27,222 nt of DNA from Acholeplasmataceae bacterium UBA2284 (GCA_002345705.1 DDWO01000018.1:9358-36579), one strand, 5' to 3'; shown: positions 15,611 through 23,708, counted from the stretch's first letter. Notes: generated by a model from the sequence alone, not told the origin. Numbers and translations are program-made.

Positions 15611-16645
15611 ATGAAAAAAACGATATTAACTTTTGTTTTACTATTTATATCAATCATACTAACCGCTTGTCAATTTGGCAATGTCGGAACAGATAAAGTC
15701 ATTACTGTCTATACAGAAAGACATTATGATACGGATCAATTGTTATATGATAGATTTACTGAATTAACTGGCATCGGTGTCAATCTAATTAGAGATGATG
15801 CAGATAAACTAATCACAAGAATGGATAATGAAGGTGAAGATTCACCTGCAGATATCTTGATTATTGCTGATGCAGGACGTCTGCATCGTGCAAAGGAAAT
15901 GGATTTATTTCAATCAGTAACATCTGATATATTATCAGATAATGTACCTAATCAGTATAAGGATCCAAATAACTTTTGGTATGGATTGACAATGCGTGCT
16001 AGAGTATTTGTTTATCACCCTGAACGCGTCAATGTCAGTGATTTATCAACCTATGAAGATTTAACTGACCCAAAATGGGAAGGTCGTATTATCACACGCA
16101 CCTCAACCAATATTTATAATCAAAGCTTAATGTCATCAATGATTGAAATCATGGGTGAAGAAGCAGCTAGAGCTTGGGCTACAGGATTAGTTCAAAACTT
16201 TGCAAGAGATCCTCAAGGTAATGATAGAGATCAAGCGAAAGCAGTTGTCTCAGGTGTAGCAGATTTAGCAATCATGAATACCTATTATATTGGAAGAATG
16301 ATCAATTCAAGCGATCCATATGAAGTTGAAGTTGGAGAAACTGTTCGTATTTTCTTTCCTAATCAAGATACAACAGGAACGCATATCAATGTCAGTGGTG
16401 CTGGAGTTGCTAAGCATTCAAAAAATGTAGATGAAGCTATTCAACTAATTGAGTTTTTAACAAGCGAAGAAGCACAAAGATCCTATGCGGATGCGAATTT
16501 TGAATATCCAATTAATCCAGCAGTTGAACCACACGATTTATTAAAGTCATGGGGAAGTTTTAAGGCACAGGATATTCCATTAAGCAAATTAGGTGAACAC
16601 AGTGTTTTAGCAATCATTATTATGAATGAGATTGGATGGAAGTAA
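15611..16645 (+). CDS. Ferric-iron ABC transporter substrate-binding lipoprotein
   Basis: A 344-residue lipoprotein. A signal peptide with hydrophobic core ends in lipobox LTAC (Cys20), the lipid anchor. The mature part is an FbpA/FutA-type periplasmic-binding fold. The tandem Tyr225-Tyr226 in NTYYIG and Tyr34 near the N-terminal YTERHY segment match the iron-binding tyrosines of the family, so Fe3+ is the expected cargo. The ATG at 15611 is chosen because AAAGGAG (15596-15602) lies 8 nt upstream and the signal peptide starts there; the longer GTG start at 15554 overlaps the promoter. The permease and ATPase genes follow as one operon, 16 nt to the permease. Confidence 0.92.
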   Translation: MKKTILTFVLLFISIILTACQFGNVGTDKVITVYTERHYDTDQLLYDRFTELTGIGVNLIRDDADKLITRMDNEGEDSPADILIIADAGRLHRAKEMDLFQSVTSDILSDNVPNQYKDPNNFWYGLTMRARVFVYHPERVNVSDLSTYEDLTDPKWEGRIITRTSTNIYNQSLMSSMIEIMGEEAARAWATGLVQNFARDPQGNDRDQAKAVVSGVADLAIMNTYYIGRMINSSDPYEVEVGETVRIFFPNQDTTGTHINVSGAGVAKHSKNVDEAIQLIEFLTSEEAQRSYADANFEYPINPAVEPHDLLKSWGSFKAQDIPLSKLGEHSVLAIIIMNEIGWK

Positions 16646-16654
16646 GTATTAACT

Positions 16655-16664
16655 AAAGGATGTG
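16655..16664 (+). promoter_or_regulatory. Ribosome site of the iron permease; points to an unusual start
   Basis: AAAGGATGTG is the same ten bases used before glyS (23714-23723), where it stands 5 nt before ATG. Here 6 nt downstream is ATT 16671; the standard GTG candidate 16662 lies within the site itself. Confidence 0.5.
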
Positions 16665-18308
16665 TATTTTATTATAATCAATAAGATCAAGCGTCATTTA
16701 AATATATTTTCAATCATGAGTATTGTCATTGGCGTCTTAATCTTGTTGCCTATTGTCAATATTCTTTTTGAGTTTTTCGGATCAAGCAGTGTCACTTGGG
16801 AGCACATCAAAAATTATTTATTAGCAGAATATATTAAAAATTCAGTTGTTTTAATTATTATCGTTGCCATACTTTCCCTAATTATTGGATTTACCTCAGC
16901 ATATTTTGTAGCAAGATACGATTTCAAGGGACGTAAATTCCTAAGTTGGATGCTAGTCATACCACTTGCTGTACCGTCCTATATTGCTGCATATGTTTAT
17001 GCTGATATGGTGAGCTATACTGGAACGATTGGGAGATTATTAAGCTGGATTGGAATTAGTGGTCAAATCAATATTATGAATATGACTGGTGCAGCATTAA
17101 TTTTCGCGTTTACTCTTTATCCGTACATCTATCTTTTAACACTCACATCACTTTCAAGACAAAGCTCTTCCTATTTGGAAAGTGCTACATTACTTGGTGC
17201 GAATCGCTGGAAAAGGTTATTTTCAATTACGATTCCACTCGCTAGACCTGCGCTTGTCGCAGGATCACTACTCGTCATTTTAGAAACGTTAAATGACTAT
17301 GGTGTGGTTCAGTATTTCAATGTTAGAGTATTTAGCTTTGCTATCTTTAATGCATGGTTTTCATTAGGAGATGTAACAAGTGCGATACGTCTATCTGCAT
17401 ATCTGATGCTACTTGTTTTTGGAGTCATATTAATTGAACGCATTTTAAGAGGAAGAAGACAGTTTCAAATGCATGTTAAAACAAAGCTGATTTCAAGAAG
17501 AAAAATTCATGGGTGGAAGCATTTAGGTGTTGTTTCATTTCTATGGTTTATCCTCGCCATTGGATTTATTATACCGTTCCTACAGCTTTTATGGTATCTA
17601 ACATTAACTATAAGTAAATCGCTTAATATGAGAATTATGATTGCAACATTGAATACTGTTTTCAATTCTATTATTACAGCTGTTATTATTGTAATCATCG
17701 CATTATTTATGGCAAACTTCAGCCGAATGAAAGCTAGAAGTAGAGCAAGCAAATCATGGGTTAAGCTTGCAAATCTTGGATATGCAATACCAGGAGCAGT
17801 TATCGCAGTTGCAGTCCATGTGTTCTTTGTGGATATCGATCGACTTTTAGCACCAGTTTACTCAATTATTATTCCATATGGACCAAGACTTGTGATCACA
17901 ATGAGCCTATTTACATTGATTTTCGCTTATGTTTTAAGATTCCTATCCATAGGCTTCAATAGCATCGAAAGTCAATACGATAAAATCGGAACGAAATTCA
18001 CAGAATCCGCATATACTTTAGGTTCTAGTAGGATGGATGCCTTGATTAGAGTTGACATACCATTGATTTACCCAGGATTAATCGGAGCATTCATTTTAGC
18101 ATTCGTAGATATCATCAAAGAACTCCCCCTAACACTGATTTTAAGACCTGCGAACTATGATTCGCTATCTACAATCGTTCATACCTATGCGAGAGATGAA
18201 ATGATTCAGGAGTCAAGTCTTCCCTCATTAATTTTAATTACTATTGCCGGTGTGTTAATATATTTATTAACACATTATAAGAAAGGACTGTTTAATAATG
18301 TATATTGA
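16662..18308 (+). CDS. Ferric-iron ABC transporter permease, fused two-domain
   Basis: A membrane protein of about 548 residues made of two fused binding-protein-dependent permease domains, as in FbpB/FutB, so one chain forms the whole channel. Each half ends in the cytoplasmic EAA loop that docks the ATPase: ESATLLGANRWKRLFSITIP in the first and ESAYTLGSSRMDALIRVDIP in the second. About twelve hydrophobic helices are visible. The start is uncertain: GTG 16662 is the first standard codon but sits on the ribosome site; ATT 16671 has better spacing; ATG 16716 would trim the N-terminus and has no ribosome site. It ends in TGA, overlapping the ATPase gene by 11 nt. Confidence 0.9.
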   Translation: MYFIIINKIKRHLNIFSIMSIVIGVLILLPIVNILFEFFGSSSVTWEHIKNYLLAEYIKNSVVLIIIVAILSLIIGFTSAYFVARYDFKGRKFLSWMLVIPLAVPSYIAAYVYADMVSYTGTIGRLLSWIGISGQINIMNMTGAALIFAFTLYPYIYLLTLTSLSRQSSSYLESATLLGANRWKRLFSITIPLARPALVAGSLLVILETLNDYGVVQYFNVRVFSFAIFNAWFSLGDVTSAIRLSAYLMLLVFGVILIERILRGRRQFQMHVKTKLISRRKIHGWKHLGVVSFLWFILAIGFIIPFLQLLWYLTLTISKSLNMRIMIATLNTVFNSIITAVIIVIIALFMANFSRMKARSRASKSWVKLANLGYAIPGAVIAVAVHVFFVDIDRLLAPVYSIIIPYGPRLVITMSLFTLIFAYVLRFLSIGFNSIESQYDKIGTKFTESAYTLGSSRMDALIRVDIPLIYPGLIGAFILAFVDIIKELPLTLILRPANYDSLSTIVHTYARDEMIQESSLPSLILITIAGVLIYLLTHYKKGLFNNVY

Positions 18309-18963
18309 TATCAGCAAAATCAATTTCGGATACGATAAAAACCAGCTGGTTTTAAATGACTGCACGACAGGGATAGAAAAAGGCGAAATCGTCGCTATTC
18401 TAGGAAAAAGTGGATCAGGAAAAAGCACGCTTTTACGTATATTATCAGGGCTAGAAATACCCTCAAATGGTGAGATTACAATTGATAATGAAATCATGGT
18501 TTCAAATCATCATTTTGTTGAGCCAAATAAAAGACAAATCGGTATGGTTTTTCAGGATTATGCACTATTTCCTCATTTGAATATTATGCAAAATATTCAA
18601 TATGGCTTAATTAAAAAAACTAAAATTGAAAGAGAAAAGATTGCATTAGAAATGCTCGATTTAATCAGCTTAAATGAGAAGAATACAAAGTATCCACACG
18701 AACTATCTGGTGGACAGCAACAAAGAGTAGCGCTAGCTCGAGCACTTGCACCTAATCCTAAAATGCTATTATTAGATGAACCATTCAGTAATTTAGATAA
18801 AGACCTAAGAAAACAAATTAGACAAGATTTAAAGCGCATTATGAATAAGCAAAATATGTCTTGTATTTTTGCTACTCATGATTATGAGGATGCAAAGGAC
18901 ATTGCAAACCGCATTTTATATTTGGAAGATGGAAAGATTGTTAAAATCGAGAAAAACATTTAA
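18298..18963 (+). CDS. Ferric-iron ABC transporter ATPase, short form
   Basis: A 221-residue ABC ATPase that powers the import complex. Walker A is GKSGSGKST (36-44), the Q-loop is in FQDYALFPHLN, the signature is LSGGQ (136-140), and Walker B ends in LDEP with Asp160 and Glu161; the H-loop is His in ATHDYEDA. FbpC-type ATPases are usually about 350 residues with a C-terminal regulatory beta domain; this one stops after the nucleotide-binding domain. AAAGGA (18282-18287) precedes the ATG, which lies inside the end of the permease gene. The gene order of binding protein, permease, ATPase supports iron import. No clear terminator follows. Confidence 0.92.
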   Translation: MYIDISKINFGYDKNQLVLNDCTTGIEKGEIVAILGKSGSGKSTLLRILSGLEIPSNGEITIDNEIMVSNHHFVEPNKRQIGMVFQDYALFPHLNIMQNIQYGLIKKTKIEREKIALEMLDLISLNEKNTKYPHELSGGQQQRVALARALAPNPKMLLLDEPFSNLDKDLRKQIRQDLKRIMNKQNMSCIFATHDYEDAKDIANRILYLEDGKIVKIEKNI

Positions 18964-18986
18964 TCAAAGATTATCAAAACATATAA

Positions 18987-19015
18987 TTGACAAAAAAATG
19001 AAAATTTGATATCAT
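18987..19015 (+). promoter_or_regulatory. Sigma-A promoter of secG
   Basis: Consensus TTGACA (18987-18992), 17-bp spacer and TATCAT (19010-19015). Confidence 0.75.
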
Positions 19016-19040
19016 TAGTTGGAGTTTTAGGAGGAATCAT

Positions 19041-19265
19041 ATGATCTGGGTAGACTATTTAATAATTATCGTTGCAATCTTACTTGTGATAACAGTTTTA
19101 CTACAACATTCACAAGATAACATTCAAGATGCATTTAGTGGTGAAAAATCAGAATTGTTTAAAAATAAAAAGACACGCGGTCTTGAACTATTTTTAGTTC
19201 GTTCATCTGCAGTGCTTGCTTTACTTTTAATTGTTTTGGTTGTCACATCGAATTTATTACATTAA
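19041..19265 (+). CDS. secG: Protein translocase subunit SecG
   Basis: A 74-residue protein with two membrane helices (about 3-21 and 52-71) joined by a cytosolic loop holding LLQHSQ and AFSGEKSELF...RG, the SecG pattern. It associates with SecY and SecE and assists protein export. AGGAGG (19029-19034) lies 6 nt before ATG and the gene has its own strong promoter and terminator. In many Firmicutes secG is followed by rnr and smpB; here rsmE comes next after a terminator. Confidence 0.88.
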   Translation: MIWVDYLIIIVAILLVITVLLQHSQDNIQDAFSGEKSELFKNKKTRGLELFLVRSSAVLALLLIVLVVTSNLLH

Positions 19266-19294
19266 TTGATTTTAAATTCTCGAAGAAATTAGAC

Positions 19295-19323
19295 AAAAAG
19301 TGTTTCTTTTGAAACGCTTTTTT
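19295..19323 (+). terminator. Terminator of secG
   Basis: AAAAAGTGTTTC (19295-19306) pairs with GAAACGCTTTTT with one G-U pair around a TTTT loop, ending in a T run. Confidence 0.85.
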
Positions 19324-19342
19324 CATCAATAAAGGTGAACAT

Positions 19343-20038
19343 ATGCCACAACGTTATTTTATTGAAAATCAGAATAACATAATTACAGGACAAGACGCAC
19401 ATCATATTAAGAAAGTGATGCGAATGAAGACTGGTGATGAAATCATTGTTTGTTATTCTGGCAAATGCTTTTTATCTATTTTGAATCTAGAAACTGAAGA
19501 AGTGAAATACGACATTGTTCAAGAGCTTATCAAGCATGATCAACCAGAAATCACTTTAATTCAAGGATTACCAAAAAACCCTAAATCGGACATAGTGATT
19601 AAATATGCAACCATCTTTGGAGCGTCTAAAATTATTCTAGCAGGCATGCACCGAAGTATTACTAAGCTAGATAATGAGGATAATAAAATCAAGAGATTTC
19701 AAATGATCGCTAAGGAAGCAGCTGAGCTCGCTCATCGCTTCGAAGTACCAACCATTGAAATGAAGAAGAGCTTGGATAAAATAGATTTATCATTATATGA
19801 TATCGTGCTACTAGCTGATGAAAATGAGCGATCAACAACTCTAGAAAAAGCACTTCCAAAGATTCAAAAAGAGATGAAAATAGCCTTAATCATTGGTCCT
19901 GAAGGTGGGATTAGCGAAGCAGAAAGAATCTCTTTATTATCAAAAAAAGTGATACCAGTAACACTGGGTCACTACATTTTACCTACAGAAATCGCTAGCC
20001 TATATATACTGACCTATCTATCTGTCAAAAATATCTGA
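19343..20038 (+). CDS. rsmE: 16S rRNA m3U1498 methyltransferase
   Basis: A 231-residue SPOUT-class SAM enzyme. The N-terminal PUA-like RNA-binding domain (about 1-70) contains HHIKKVMRMKTGDEI, and the knotted C domain has the IIGPEGGISEAE SAM motif. It methylates U1498 (E. coli numbering) in the decoding centre of 16S rRNA. The final motif, usually like LRxETA, reads ILPTEIA here. AAAGGTGA (19331-19338) is the ribosome site. No own promoter is obvious; it may depend on readthrough from secG or on a weak site in the 80-nt gap. It ends in TGA right before the rpsU promoter. Confidence 0.9.
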   Translation: MPQRYFIENQNNIITGQDAHHIKKVMRMKTGDEIIVCYSGKCFLSILNLETEEVKYDIVQELIKHDQPEITLIQGLPKNPKSDIVIKYATIFGASKIILAGMHRSITKLDNEDNKIKRFQMIAKEAAELAHRFEVPTIEMKKSLDKIDLSLYDIVLLADENERSTTLEKALPKIQKEMKIALIIGPEGGISEAERISLLSKKVIPVTLGHYILPTEIASLYILTYLSVKNI

Positions 20039-20050
20039 ATTTTTTTGACA
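20023..20050 (+). repeat. 9-bp inverted repeat ending in the rpsU -35 box
   Basis: TGTCAAAAA (20023-20031) and TTTTTGACA (20042-20050) are exact complements with a 10-nt loop. The right arm contains the rpsU -35 TTGACA and the left arm lies in the end of rsmE. No T tract follows, so a classic terminator is unlikely. Confidence 0.5.
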
Positions 20051-20073
20051 AATTAAAAAAAATCATATATAAT
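20045..20073 (+). promoter_or_regulatory. Perfect consensus sigma-A promoter of rpsU
   Basis: TTGACA (20045-20050), exactly 17 bp, TATAAT (20068-20073). It is the only full consensus promoter in the window, in keeping with high ribosomal protein output. Confidence 0.9.
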
Positions 20074-20100
20074 GTAAAAGGCTAATCAATCTAAGCGTGG

Positions 20101-20108
20101 AAGGAGGG
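20101..20108 (+). promoter_or_regulatory. Shine-Dalgarno site fixing the rpsU start
   Basis: AAGGAGGG lies 6 nt before ATG 20115. An in-frame GTG at 20097 would put the site inside the gene and is rejected. Confidence 0.85.
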
Positions 20109-20114
20109 CAGACA

Positions 20115-20288
20115 ATGCCTAAAACAGTCGTTCGCGAAAAAGAATCAATTGAAGATGCTTTACGTCGCTTTAAACGTGATGTTTCTAAGTCAGGAAACCT
20201 CCAAGAAGCACGCAAGCGTGAGTTTTACGTGAAACCAAGTGTAGCACGTAAGGACGCACAACGTGCAGCACGCGCTAAAAAAAAGTAA
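20115..20288 (+). CDS. rpsU: 30S ribosomal protein S21
   Basis: A 57-residue basic protein with the S21 pattern: N-terminal MPKTVVREKESIEDALRRFK, a Cys-free helix with KRDVSKSGNL, then a Lys/Arg-rich tail ending RAARAKKK. S21 sits on the 30S platform next to the anti-Shine-Dalgarno helix of 16S rRNA and aids initiation. Length equals that of the Bacillus protein. It has its own consensus promoter, a strong ribosome site and a terminator, so it is a single-gene unit just ahead of the phoH block, as in many Firmicutes, although yqeY is absent here. Confidence 0.95.
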   Translation: MPKTVVREKESIEDALRRFKRDVSKSGNLQEARKREFYVKPSVARKDAQRAARAKKK

Positions 20289-20297
20289 AGTAAAATT

Positions 20298-20319
20298 CGC
20301 ACCTTTTTGGTGCGTTTTT
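20298..20319 (+). terminator. Terminator of rpsU
   Basis: CGCACC (20298-20303) pairs perfectly with GGTGCG (20309-20314), followed by TTTTT. Confidence 0.9.
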
Positions 20320-20333
20320 ATATGTTTTCACCT

Positions 20334-20357
20334 AAAAAAGTACAGCAGTGCTTTTTT
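20334..20357 (+). terminator. Second terminator-like hairpin before phoH
   Basis: AAAAAAGTAC (20334-20343) pairs with GTGCTTTTTT (20348-20357) with one G-U pair and an AGCA loop, and is followed by more T. With the one above it forms a tandem terminator. Confidence 0.65.
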
Positions 20358-20370
20358 ATTTTTTCTGGTG

Positions 20371-20379
20371 TGGTATAAT
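20371..20379 (+). promoter_or_regulatory. Extended -10 promoter of the phoH-rpoD gene block
   Basis: TG-G-TATAAT is a perfect extended -10 element. The -35 region is a T-rich stretch without a clear hexamer. Confidence 0.65.
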
Positions 20380-20404
20380 GAAAACACGATAAGGAGCGGA
20401 TTTA

Positions 20405-21367
20405 ATGAAATTAAATCGACAAATTCATCATGCTGAAGCCATAGCAAGACTGGTGGGCATACAAGATCGTAATTTATTAGTTTTCAAGCAATATCTAGGT
20501 ATTCATGTTTCTATTTTAGGCTCTGAGATTGTTACAGATGCTAAGAAGGAACAGTTACCATTGTTGGAAGCTATTTTTGCTGTCTTAATAGAACTTGCAG
20601 AGCATCAAGTACAACTAACGGAAAGAGATGTTATGTATATTATTAAGCTTGCAGAAAAGAATGAATTAGAGGATGTTTTTGATTTGTATCGTAATAGAAA
20701 AAAGATTTTAGTTAATGATCAAGGAAAATCAATATATCCCAAAACGTTTAATCAAAGAAGCTATGTAGAAGGCATTAATAACTACGATTTAGTATTCGGA
20801 GTTGGACCTGCTGGAACCGGAAAAACATATCTTGCAGTTGCTCAGGCGGTTGCAGATTTAAAAAATAATAAAGTCAAAAAATTAATACTAACAAGACCAG
20901 TTGTTGAAGCTGGAGAAAACTTAGGATTTTTACCTGGAGATTTAAAGGAAAAGGTTGATCCATATTTAGTGCCTTTATATGACGCGCTCTATGAGATGCT
21001 AGGCATGCAGACAACATTAAGCCTTTTAGAAAAGGGAATCATCGAGATAGCACCACTCGCCTATATGAGAGGTAGAACTTTAGAAAATGCATTCGTCATT
21101 TTAGATGAAGCTCAAAATACAACGAAGGTTCAAATGAAGATGTTTTTAACAAGACTAGGGTTCGCATCAAAGATGGTTATTACAGGAGACCCTTCTCAAT
21201 CTGATTTACCTAAGGGTACACCTTCAGGATTAAATCAGGCACTCACTTTACTTCAAGGATTAGAGGATATAAAAATTATTACTTTTGACAAAATAGATGT
21301 CGTTAGACATCCATTGGTGCAAAGAATACTTGAAAGGTATGAAAATAGTGAAAATCAACCTATATAA
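20405..21367 (+). CDS. phoH: PhoH/YbeZ family ATPase
   Basis: A 320-residue PhoH-like P-loop ATPase. An N-terminal KH-like region (about 20-70) precedes the ATPase core with Walker A GPAGTGKT (134-141) and Walker B VILDEAQN. The family is linked to RNA metabolism and ribosome maturation with YbeY, whose gene follows. AAGGAG (20391-20396) precedes ATG by 8 nt, and the gene leads a long run of tightly packed genes. The last 20 bases overlap ybeY, implying translational coupling of two proteins known to interact in E. coli. Confidence 0.93.
   Translation: MKLNRQIHHAEAIARLVGIQDRNLLVFKQYLGIHVSILGSEIVTDAKKEQLPLLEAIFAVLIELAEHQVQLTERDVMYIIKLAEKNELEDVFDLYRNRKKILVNDQGKSIYPKTFNQRSYVEGINNYDLVFGVGPAGTGKTYLAVAQAVADLKNNKVKKLILTRPVVEAGENLGFLPGDLKEKVDPYLVPLYDALYEMLGMQTTLSLLEKGIIEIAPLAYMRGRTLENAFVILDEAQNTTKVQMKMFLTRLGFASKMVITGDPSQSDLPKGTPSGLNQALTLLQGLEDIKIITFDKIDVVRHPLVQRILERYENSENQPI
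21333..21338 (+). promoter_or_regulatory. Ribosome site supporting a GTG start for ybeY
   Basis: AAAGGT stands 9 nt before GTG 21348 but abuts the in-frame ATG 21339, so GTG is favoured. Confidence 0.5.
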
Positions 21368-21764
21368 TCAAACAAGTGAAGATATCAAGGAAATCAAAAA
21401 ACTTTTAAAAAAGGTTTTTCGTTCCATCAAACAAAAAAATAATATGCAAATCATCTTTGTATCTCAAGAAGAGATTAGAGAACTAAATAAAAATTTTAGA
21501 AATATTGATAAATCGACAGATGTATTATCATTTCCAAATGATGATGAGCTAGATAGTTCGATTGGTGATGTCTTCATCTCGATTGAACAAGCAAGACTGC
21601 AAGCAAATGATTACGGACATTCATTTGAAAGAGAAATTGGATTTCTTGCGGTTCACGGATACCTACATTTACTAGGATTTGATCATCATTCTGAATCTGA
21701 AGAAAAATTGATGATTGAAGCACAAGAAAATATATTAAAAAAGGCAAAACTGGAAAGGAAATAA
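21348..21764 (+). CDS. ybeY: Endoribonuclease YbeY (rRNA maturation factor)
   Basis: A 138-residue metal-dependent RNase with the family zinc motif HGYLHLLGFDH (His103, His107, His113). In E. coli it acts in 16S rRNA 3' end processing and 70S ribosome quality control with Era and S11; era lies two genes downstream. Length is close to the family norm. Start GTG 21348 is chosen by ribosome-site spacing; ATG 21339, three codons earlier, is the alternative. It overlaps phoH by 20 nt and is followed by cdd after 1 nt. Confidence 0.92.
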   Translation: MKINLYNQTSEDIKEIKKLLKKVFRSIKQKNNMQIIFVSQEEIRELNKNFRNIDKSTDVLSFPNDDELDSSIGDVFISIEQARLQANDYGHSFEREIGFLAVHGYLHLLGFDHHSESEEKLMIEAQENILKKAKLERK

Positions 21765-21765
21765 C

Positions 21766-22167
21766 ATGAAAAATATTAATGAAGCTTTACTCGCAAGAAG
21801 TAAGGCATATACCCCATATTCTAATTTCAAGGTTGGTGCAGCAATTCTTCTTAAGGATGGCACTTATATTCACGGAGCTAATGTTGAAAATGCATCCTTT
21901 GGACTATCCAATTGTGCAGAAAGAAGTGCACTATTCTCACTTTATAGTCAAGGCTATAAAAAGGAAGACATTGTATCCATCACCATTATCGCAAACGATC
22001 ACACACCTGTTTCTCCATGCGGAGCATGCAGACAGGTTATGCATGAACTTATGCCAAAAAATACAAAGGTATATCTAGCAAATACGAAGGGTGAAATCAA
22101 AGAAACGACAACTGATGAACTGCTACCCTACGCATTTGTTTTAGATGAAAAACCTAAAGATGAGTAG
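21766..22167 (+). CDS. cdd: Cytidine deaminase
   Basis: A 133-residue homotetrameric-type cytidine deaminase turning cytidine and deoxycytidine into uridine and deoxyuridine for pyrimidine salvage. The zinc site is Cys50 and catalytic Glu52 in NCAERSA with Cys85 and Cys88 in PCGACRQ; GANVENASFG is the substrate motif. AAAGGAA (21754-21760) lies 5 nt before ATG. Many Firmicutes have dgkA between ybeY and cdd; here the genes adjoin. It ends in TAG, overlapping the chosen era start. Confidence 0.95.
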   Translation: MKNINEALLARSKAYTPYSNFKVGAAILLKDGTYIHGANVENASFGLSNCAERSALFSLYSQGYKKEDIVSITIIANDHTPVSPCGACRQVMHELMPKNTKVYLANTKGEIKETTTDELLPYAFVLDEKPKDE

Positions 22168-23050
22168 TCATAAGTCTGGATTTATCGCGATTGTTGGTAG
22201 ACCAAATGTTGGGAAATCAACATTAATCAATCAATTGATAGGTGAAAAGATTGCGATTATGAGTCCTAAGCCACAAACGACTAGAAATCGAATTTTAGGC
22301 GTGCTATCAACAGATGAATATCAAATGATCTTTGTCGATACCCCAGGCATGCACAAGGGAAGAGACTTACTCAATAAGTCAATTGATAAGGTTGCAGTAT
22401 CTTCAATTAATGATGTCGATATCGTCTTGTTTGTTGTTGATTCAATGAAGGGTGCTGCAGAGGATCACATTATAGATTACTTTAGAGGAATTAAAATCCC
22501 GGTATTCTTAGTTATCAATAAAATCGATGAATTAAAAAATAGATCAGCAATCGATGAAATCATCATTAGCTATTTGAATGCCTATCCTTTTGAGGGTGTT
22601 ATTCCAATTTCAGCCAAGGAAAAAACGCATTTAAATCGTTTGATTGAAATGCTCGTTCCTTTACTAGAGGAAGGACCTGAGTTTTTCCCTGCTGATATGA
22701 AAAGCGATCAAAGTGAAGAAAAACTTATGTCTGAGCTAATCAGAGAAAAGATTTTATATCATACCGAACAAGAGGTTCCTCACGCTGTAGCGGTTGTGAT
22801 TGAATCCTTAGTAGAAAACCCTGAATTAAACACATTAGATGTGACTGCATTAATTATTGTTGAACGCACAACGCAAAAACAAATCTTAATCGGCAAGGGT
22901 GGAGAAAAGATTAAAAAGATCGGCACCGAAGCGAGAAAAGAAATCAATTCCTTATTAAACACTAAAATTCATCTTACCCTTTGGGTTAAGATTAAAAAGG
23001 ATTGGAGAAATAGACCAAATGATCTAAAGGCATTTGGCTATGGTGAGTAA
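22160..23050 (+). CDS. era: GTPase Era
   Basis: A 296-residue GTPase for 30S ribosome assembly. The G domain has G1 GRPNVGKS (13-20), switch I with PQTTRN, G3 DTPG, G4 NKID and G5 SAK; the C-terminal KH domain contains GKGGEKIKKIG and binds the 3' end of 16S rRNA. The N-terminus MSSHKSGF matches the usual spacing to G1; an in-frame ATG at 22145 would add five residues, and neither has a strong ribosome site. It overlaps cdd by 8 nt, so coupled reinitiation is likely. Confidence 0.95.
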   Translation: MSSHKSGFIAIVGRPNVGKSTLINQLIGEKIAIMSPKPQTTRNRILGVLSTDEYQMIFVDTPGMHKGRDLLNKSIDKVAVSSINDVDIVLFVVDSMKGAAEDHIIDYFRGIKIPVFLVINKIDELKNRSAIDEIIISYLNAYPFEGVIPISAKEKTHLNRLIEMLVPLLEEGPEFFPADMKSDQSEEKLMSELIREKILYHTEQEVPHAVAVVIESLVENPELNTLDVTALIIVERTTQKQILIGKGGEKIKKIGTEARKEINSLLNTKIHLTLWVKIKKDWRNRPNDLKAFGYGE

Positions 23051-23708
23051 TTCAATGGAAGGGCTCATTTACCGGGTACAACCCTATCAGGAAAATGCGA
23101 GACTTTTATTTGTTTATACTCCAAAGGGTAAGAAAACGTTACTCGCACAGGGTTCACAAAAGATGAATCAAGTCTCAAGAGTACTCTCTCAGTTTTTAAC
23201 TCATATTGAGTTTAAGGACTCAGAAAAATCATTTGTTACGCTTGCAGAATCTAAGATATTAAATGATTTTTCTACGGTAAAAAATGATTTTCATCAAACA
23301 AAAAGTGCAGCACTTATTTTAGAGATTATTGATCATTTAATTGTCGAAAACTACAATCATCAACAAATCTATCATGAAATGATGCTTGCTTTATCAGCTT
23401 CTAACATTTTAGAATCTTCAATAAGCTTTGCTTTAAAGATTTTAAAGCCATTAGGATATCCCTTGGATTTATCTGGTGATGGTAGAAAAATTAAGGGCAT
23501 CAATATTGAAAAGGGTGGTTTAGTTTACCAGGGTGAACTTGATTATCTAGATTTAGATGTTAAAGATGCGATTACCCTATTAAAACTTACATTAATGCCT
23601 TATACTGAACTAGAATCACTGGATCAAGAGATTCTTTATAAAATAAAGGGATTTATTTTAAAATATTACCAGTTTCATTTACAAACTACACTAAAAAATC
23701 TACAATAG
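23040..23708 (+). CDS. recO: DNA repair protein RecO
   Basis: A protein of about 222 residues with the RecO layout: N-terminal OB fold (about 1-80, EGLIYRVQPYQENARLL start pattern) and helical C domain. RecO works with RecR to load RecA on SSB-coated DNA and anneals strands. It is slightly short and has no cysteine, so the zinc finger found in many RecO proteins is missing. ATG 23040 with AAAGG (23026-23030) overlaps the end of era; ATG 23055 with GGTGA (23042-23046) is an equally fair start. glyS follows after 20 nt. Confidence 0.87.
   Translation: MVSNSMEGLIYRVQPYQENARLLFVYTPKGKKTLLAQGSQKMNQVSRVLSQFLTHIEFKDSEKSFVTLAESKILNDFSTVKNDFHQTKSAALILEIIDHLIVENYNHQQIYHEMMLALSASNILESSISFALKILKPLGYPLDLSGDGRKIKGINIEKGGLVYQGELDYLDLDVKDAITLLKLTLMPYTELESLDQEILYKIKGFILKYYQFHLQTTLKNLQ

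Noticed and set aside
18961..18973. TAATC-AAA-GATTA hairpin at the end of the iron-uptake operon as terminator
   Set aside because: The stem is only five AT-rich pairs and no T run follows.
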